Shown piece after piece: positions 8,963 to 13,390 of a DNA stretch of 13,390 nt. The DNA lies in the NCBI GenBank assembly GCA_003024985.2, contig PXIH01S0146095.1; one strand, 5' to 3'. Each line of letters begins with the position of its first letter. Position 1 is the first letter of the stretch. Source of the stretch: Euperipatoides rowelli. Its lineage: Eukaryota; Onychophora; Udeonychophora; Euonychophora; Peripatopsidae. Both the position numbers and the translations under genes were made by a program. The notes beneath the pieces are model-generated. The model worked only from the letters and a program-made list of their open reading frames with translations. It was not told the DNA's origin and did no database searches.

Positions 8963-9305
8963 TTTTATGTTTTTTAATTATTCTGCTGTTCTTATTATTC
9001 TCATGCGTCTATGTTTATTTATTAAAATTATAATTATTAAGACTAAATTGAATAAGCTATAAGGTTAAATCCGAGAGTTATCATAATCCAAAGTGATATG
9101 CATAATAATTTTAATTTGATAGATTGTATTAACAAAATTCATGGAGTTGTTGTTCACACTAAATAAAAAGGAATAATTTGTAAAAAAAATCAGTTGTGTT
9201 TAATTGATTCACTATGGAATTGTTTTGAAGTTCAGCTAATTTTAAAAAGGTATATAGGCAAAAAATTTTCCAATTGGAATATTTGTAAAATGTATTATAT
9301 TCTTT
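8963..9305. other. Non-coding AT-rich stretch
   Basis: No gene or clear repeat is seen before the GACAGACA array. Confidence 0.5.
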
Positions 9306-10712
9306 CTAACAGACAGACAACTAAAATATAGATGGTAATAAACAAACAATTAATGTTTACACAATTGAAGTCAGGCATCTAATGTAAAGACATTTTAGAT
9401 AGACAAGACTAATGCTTAGATTATAATAGATAGATCATTAATTCACAGATGCTAACAGACCGATAGACTTAGTATGGATGCTAAGAAATAGACCTTTAAT
9501 ACATAGTCAATAATAAACATAGTCACCTAATACATAGAAACAAACATACAGATAACTAATTATAGAGATACTAGCAGACAGACCATTACTGTATAGATAT
9601 TAATACATAAATACTAATAGACAGAGTGACAGACATCTACTGTATAAATATTAATAGACAGGCAGACAACTAAAGCATAGATGATAGACAACTAATGCAC
9701 ACCATCCACATGAATAGACAGACACCTAATATCTAGACACTTATAGACAGGCTGACCATTTAATCCAAAGACAAGCAATTAGTGTGATATGCTATTAGAC
9801 AAATTATTAATACATATAGACATATATAGAAAGACAATCAATATATAGAAGCTAATAGACAGGGGGAACCTAATACACTAAAAATGACAGACAACCCATG
9901 CATTGAGACTAATAGATATATAGATAATTAATGCATATATGCAAATAGAATGCATAGATACTAATAGACAGACAAACAAATAATGCATAGATGTTAACAG
10001 AACAACTAGTACATAAATATTAATAAACATTCAAACAACTAATTTTGAATGCTACTAGACAGAGACAGGTAATATATAAATGTGTAATAGCAGAATGCTA
10101 ATAATCAGATAAACAAGTAATTCTTAGATGCTAATAAACATCTAATGCATAGACAGACTATAATGCTTATATAATAATAGACAGACAACTAAAGGTTAAT
10201 AAATAGACCATTAACTCATAGATGCTAATAGACAGCCAACTAATGCTTAGACACAAATAAACAGACAGACAACTAATGTATAAATGCTAATAGTTATACA
10301 AATACATATTTCCCAACAGATGCTAATAGACATGGCATATACACTAATACACAGATAGACAATTATTAGAATATGCTGATAGTCAGATAGATACATTTAT
10401 ATAGAAACTAACAGAATTTATGCATAGATAACAATAGAAAATTAGATAACTATTGCCATCGAGGCTAATGCAAAAATACCAACAAACAGACAACTAATGC
10501 ATTGGCACTTATACACAGAAGGCAGCTAAAGGCATTGACACTAATAAATGGATGCACAGCAACATACACACATATAGGCAGACAAATAACTAAAGCATAG
10601 ATGTGAATAATAAGATAGATAGACCAATGAACATAGCTAATGTAGACAGACAACTAATTTATAGAGTCTACTAGACATACGTCAGGCAGATAAAAATCTA
10701 ATGCATTAGTAG
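9306..10712 (+). repeat. Degenerate tandem array of about 29-bp GACAGACA/TAATGCATAGATG units
   Basis: About 1.4 kb consists of recurring words in fixed order: AATAGACAGACAACTAATGC, then ATAGATGCT. Units near the consensus include those around 9660, 9960, 10180-10230 and 10255-10290. Others are heavily mutated or have lost GACA blocks. Unit length drifts around 28-32 bp, implying some forty to fifty copies. The minus-strand open frames in 10465-10890 translate this array and the following repeat and are not genes. The divergence suggests an old array that is no longer homogenised. Confidence 0.85.
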
Positions 10713-10840
10713 ATATAAACAGCGTTTCTGGGACCATCCGGGTCTTTTCAAGATTACAGCTGGAAGTTGTCATAAAATCCAAGATGGCTGCCAAAAGTGA
10801 CATCATAATGCCCCTATATTGGCATATGACATTACATTCT

Positions 10841-11778
10841 GATGTATTATGGGTATGATTATGATGCATGATGGGATAGAGAATTGACAAATATCGATAA
10901 TTGAGTGTATTTATAATCGATAATCAATCAAAAATCAATAATTGATAGTCTTGATTGTCAATAGTATCGATTTGATGATTCTGATGCATGCTGGGGTATA
11001 TTATGATGCATGATGGGATGATGTTGATGCATTATGGGATATATCTTGATGCATGAAGGGACATATGGACCTCCCACTTCAAAATTTTCGAACCCCATTC
11101 AGGTCTTTTCAAGGTGCATGATGATAAATGATGCATGCTGGGATAGATTATCACAAGGTGAATGCTAGGATAGATTATGATGCATGATGGGATAGAATAT
11201 TGCAAGGTATGTGATACAATAATGTATCACAAGCTGCATGCTGGGATAGATTATGATGCATGATGGGATATATTATGATGTATGATGGGATAGATACCCC
11301 ACCAACTTCAAAAGTTCTGGGCCCATCTGGGTCTTTTCTAATATGGTCAACTTCCTGTTTCTGTTTTTTTCCAGATATTGAAGCTCTATTATGGGGAATA
11401 TTATGATACATGATGGGAAAGATGTTGATGTATGATGGGAGTGATGTCATAAAATCCAAGATGGCTGAATGAAAGTGATGTCATAGGATGTACAGAAACA
11501 TGTGTGAAAAACTTAGTCATTTTTTTCAAAAAATTCAAGAGAGGGGATGGACCTTCAGATTACATGTCTGATGATGCATGACGGGAGTGATGTCCTTTTT
11601 GACATCAAAAAATCCAAGATGGCGGACATATACCACACATGTCATTTTCACAACCATTTCCGTATCCTTAAATCCTAAATAACTTTACTTCCGCTTCAAA
11701 AAAGTAAAATTTTAGTTTTAGTGATGTCATAGGATAGGAACGGACTGCAGTGAAGACATGTTATGATGCATGCTGGGA
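10841..11778 (+). repeat. Fifteen copies of the 14-bp motif GATGCATGMTGGGA
   Basis: Near-exact copies start at 10841, 10863, 10983, 11005, 11026, 11048, 11130, 11179, 11233, 11255, 11277, 11405, 11427, 11573 and 11765, all in one orientation. Within subgroups the start-to-start distance is 21 or 22 bp (seven of the fourteen intervals), the spacer usually resembling TAGATTAT. A further decayed copy fits at 11157. Elsewhere the motif is spread out by other modules. The reverse complement, TCCCAGCATGCATC or TCCCATCATGCATC, resembles the core of the ZNF143/Staf binding site; that is a resemblance only. Confidence 0.85.
10889..10976. repeat. ATCGATAAT/ATCAATAAT cluster
   Basis: TATCGATA at 10892-10899 is followed by AATCGATAATCAATC, AATCAATAATTGATAG, TTGATTGTCAATAG and TATCGAT, giving several overlapping short palindromes (ATCGAT, ATCAAT-A-ATTGAT). 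It interrupts the repeat modules of cluster 2. Confidence 0.7.
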
Positions 11779-11817
11779 ATCTTCTTATCTTTAGACAGGT
11801 TCTTCATTCTTGCTTTT

Positions 11818-11880
11818 GATTGGTCAATATCATTTTAGTGTAGGGTATAAAAGCCAAGAAAAATATTTTTTAATCTCTTC
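11818..11880 (+). promoter_or_regulatory. Probable RNA polymerase II promoter (inverted CCAAT box plus TATA box)
   Basis: GATTGGTCAA at 11818-11827 contains ATTGG, an inverted CCAAT box. TATAAAA follows at 11846-11852 in the context GGGTATAAAAGCC. A start site about 25-30 bp downstream would fall in the pyrimidine-rich TCTCTTCATCC (about 11874-11884), leaving a leader of roughly 35-40 nt before the ATG at 11914. The ZNF143-like TGCATGCTGGGAAT at 11767-11780 lies about 40 bp upstream of the CCAAT box. Spacing and order match a classical animal promoter, but activity is inferred from motifs only. Confidence 0.6.
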
Positions 11881-11913
11881 ATCCTGAGCTCTCTCGCAAG
11901 AAGTAATTCAACC

Positions 11914-12472
11914 ATGGAATTCAGTAATATGGAGCAGTTATAAGCCCTCAATGTTAATTTGGTTTGGAGATATGGAAGCCATGAACATTATTTCCAGTGG
12001 GGATATGGATGCTATGGTGGCCAATGAAATAAATAGTTTATTTACAATGCTTGTTCAGAGTGAAATTGCCAGCCTAGAAGAACAAATTGTCACTAAACTG
12101 ATATCCTAGTTACTGCAGCCCAGGTAAAATATAAACTACAAGAACAATTAGCTCTCAAGAAAAGGAACTTGGTACCGTATGTATAAACTTAAATATTTTT
12201 TTCTATGTCTATATATTATTTTTAAAACGTTTCATGACTTTTTTTTTCTGTTTATTTTTTAGAAAGTTACACCGTAACTAAACCAGCACCGGAGTTTATC
12301 ATTACCCCGACTCCCCAACTGCATCATCGGTCATACCTTTAAAAGCCATTAAACCCGAGATACCATTCGAATCTAGAGGTCATGAAAAACACTGCCAGGA
12401 ATTAGTACCCATGAATATGATTTAAATGATTATCCTAAATTTATATTTTATTGCATGAAACATAAAAGATGA
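11914..12472 (+). pseudogene. Decayed two-exon gene of unknown family with coiled-coil-like segment
   Basis: The start ATG at 11914 has strong context (ACCATGG) and opens MEFSNMEQL before TAA at 11941. In another frame from 11972, 45 codons read MEAMNIISSGDMDAMVANEI and then NSLFTMLVQSEIASLEEQIV up to TAG 12107. From 12097 the original frame resumes: TDILVTAAQVKYKLQEQLAL, then KKRNLVP. The leucine/glutamate/lysine pattern suggests a coiled coil. An intron follows (donor at 12177, acceptor ending 12262). Exon 2 keeps the frame, with one TAA (12279), into TGVYHYPDSPTASSVIPLKA and IKPEIPFESRGHEKHCQEL, ending at TAA 12423. A shifted frame, EYDLNDYPKFIFYCMKHKR (12413-12469), probably continues the ancestral protein to TGA 12470. 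Two or more indels and two stops indicate a pseudogene. No known family is recognised. It may belong to a transposable element whose promoter and repeats lie upstream. Confidence 0.55.
12177..12262 (+). other. Predicted 86-bp GT-AG intron
   Basis: The donor is CC|GTATGT and the acceptor is TTTTTTTCTGTTTATTTTTT followed by AG, a long uninterrupted polypyrimidine tract. Removing 86 bp joins CC to A and continues the same reading frame downstream. The composition is T-rich and differs from both flanks. Confidence 0.6.
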
Positions 12473-12623
12473 CATAGGAGTAGCTGATGGAATACTAATA
12501 CACTTACAAAACACCTGATATTGCTTCTTCATTATACTTTATTAATGTTATTTATCATGACATGGAGTTTTACTGTGTTCTTTGATGTATTATATAGAAT
12601 AATATTCCTGCAGTAAAATCATG

Positions 12624-12646
12624 AATAAATTTATTTAAAAAAAAAA
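12624..12646 (+). terminator. AATAAA signal followed by an A run
   Basis: AATAAA at 12624-12629 is followed after 7 bp by ten A residues (12637-12646). It lies about 150 bp past the last readable codon of the decayed gene and could be its polyadenylation signal. The spacing to the A run is shorter than the usual 10-30 nt, and AT-rich DNA produces such strings often. Confidence 0.3.
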
Positions 12647-12649
12647 GAA

Positions 12650-13310
12650 ATCCAATTTTACTTTTCACAGACTGAAAAAAAAGAAGTCTTCCCCAAGCGC
12701 CTCTGAAATCTGTTAATCTCTATTATGAGAAATTGTTACTAGCAAATTCTTGAGTAATGTCTTAAAAAAAAAAAAAAAAGCAAATAAAAAAGTAAAAGTC
12801 TGCATTGGTTATTACAGCCCTTGTCAACCCATAGTATATAGCCTCCATATTTTTCCAGCTCCTTCTAACTTCTCTGGAATACTATAGAATTACTTTCTTA
12901 CATACCCCCAATGGCTTTCTTACCTTATATAATATCATTGTCAACTCTTATTTATTATAACTTATACATGGTGTTTACTCTTTATAACTTCTCTATTTCT
13001 ATTGACTTTGATGAAATCTTTTATTATTTCTTTAATTCATACTCGTCTTTTAATATAACCCAAAAATAAGTTAACTCTTCCACTTTCTCAACTTTTGCCC
13101 TCTCATAAAGTATTTTTCTCCACCTAAACTGTGACTTATATGCATTAAATATTTACTCCCTCACCATTACCAAATTCAAAAATTTATGCATATCCTCTTT
13201 ATGTAGTCAATAAAATTAGCTCCAGTCTACACTTCTTCCCAAACCCCTCATGACTAGCGTCTGGATCTCGGATACAACATTTTTCTCAAGCATATTAGAT
13301 GATCTGTATC
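12650..13310. other. Non-coding stretch, T/C-rich in the right half
   Basis: An A16 run near 12764 is followed by AT-rich sequence whose plus strand becomes T/C-rich from about 12840. No open frame, RNA gene or mobile-element end is recognised. Confidence 0.5.
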
Positions 13311-13390
13311 CTGACTCTAACTCCAACATGAATATAATAGCCAATTAAAGGATCTCCAACCTTAACTATAGACTGACCCTAACTCCAACA
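13311..13390 (+). repeat. 62-64 bp satellite, array running off the window
   Basis: CTGACTCTAACTCCAACATG starts at 13311 and CTGACCCTAACTCCAACA at 13373, a 62-bp period. Between them are AATATAATAGCC and AATTAAAGGATCTCCAACC. The unit matches the copies at 5419-5546. The array most likely continues past 13390. Confidence 0.85.

Larger units (their letters stand above)
10718..11790 (+). repeat. Modular dispersed repeat, cluster 2
   Basis: This shares the core of cluster 1: TTTCTGGGACCATCCGGGTC with TTTTCAAGAT (10723), a diverged copy at 11083, and TTCTGGGCCCATCTGGGTCT with CAACTTCCTGTTTCTG (11313). A second module, CATAAAATCCAAGATGGC, appears at 10771 and 11448, with a variant at 11606. GTGATGTCATAGGAT appears at 11476 and 11721. 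Between these lie many copies of GATGCATGATGGGA. The minus-strand open frames in this interval, including 11175-11459, are repeat translations. The cluster ends just upstream of a promoter-like block. Confidence 0.75.

Noticed and set aside
9306-10712. CRISPR array
   Set aside because: Repeats are degenerate and contiguous without unique spacers of constant length, and the DNA is animal-like.
10465-11459. Three minus-strand open frames with His/Ile/Tyr-rich or membrane-like products
   Set aside because: They overlap tandem arrays and read out repeated units (for example recurring IMHHN and IYPIMHHN), not proteins.
13311-13390. Telomeric repeat because of CCCTAA words
   Set aside because: The words occur once per 62-bp satellite unit and not in tandem.

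Overview
The window looks like AT-rich, repeat-dominated, non-coding DNA from a metazoan draft assembly. The signs are four single N bases (5418, 5856, 6992, 8756), no bacterial-style gene packing, decayed transposons of animal type, several unrelated satellite and minisatellite arrays, and GT-AG splice-like signals. The mix of RTE-like LINE, piggyBac and many simple repeats would fit an invertebrate such as a mollusc, possibly a cephalopod, but the sequence alone does not fix the taxon. No intact protein-coding gene is visible. Most longer open frames are translations of tandem repeats.

Layout, left to right. 53-552 is a hexamer tract followed by CCAT/CCAC-type repeats, ending in a perfect 36-bp palindrome (553-588). 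599-1265 is a frameshifted relic of the endonuclease part of an RTE-like LINE. 1679-2933 is a piggyBac element bounded by TTAA, with recognisable terminal repeats and a broken, internally deleted transposase. 3184-3692 holds a hairpin-forming 15-bp repeat and a tandem repeat of about 107-120 bp. 3740-4030 is a second, unrelated reverse-transcriptase relic containing the YVDD box. 4658-4790 (minus) is a weak candidate exon. 5419-5546 and 13311-13390 are two pieces of the same 62-64 bp satellite.

The right half is dominated by one modular repeat family in two clusters (7833-8475 and 10718-11790). They are separated by an (ATT)n tract and a 1.4-kb degenerate array of GACAGACA/TAATGCATAGATG units (9306-10712). 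The modules carry many copies of motifs resembling animal promoter-factor sites: AAGATGGC (YY1-like), TGACATCACTTCCGG (CRE/ETS-like) and GATGCATGNTGGGA (ZNF143/Staf-like, often on a 22-bp period).

The second cluster ends directly upstream of the best promoter-like block in the window: an inverted CCAAT box, TATAAAA, and an ATG in ACCATGG context. This leads into a small decayed gene (11914-12472) with a coiled-coil-like segment and an 86-bp GT-AG intron that joins two segments in one reading frame. Its family is not recognised. Promoter, gene and upstream motif array together form the most interesting unit. They could be one end of an undescribed transposable element or a repeat-derived gene that has since decayed.
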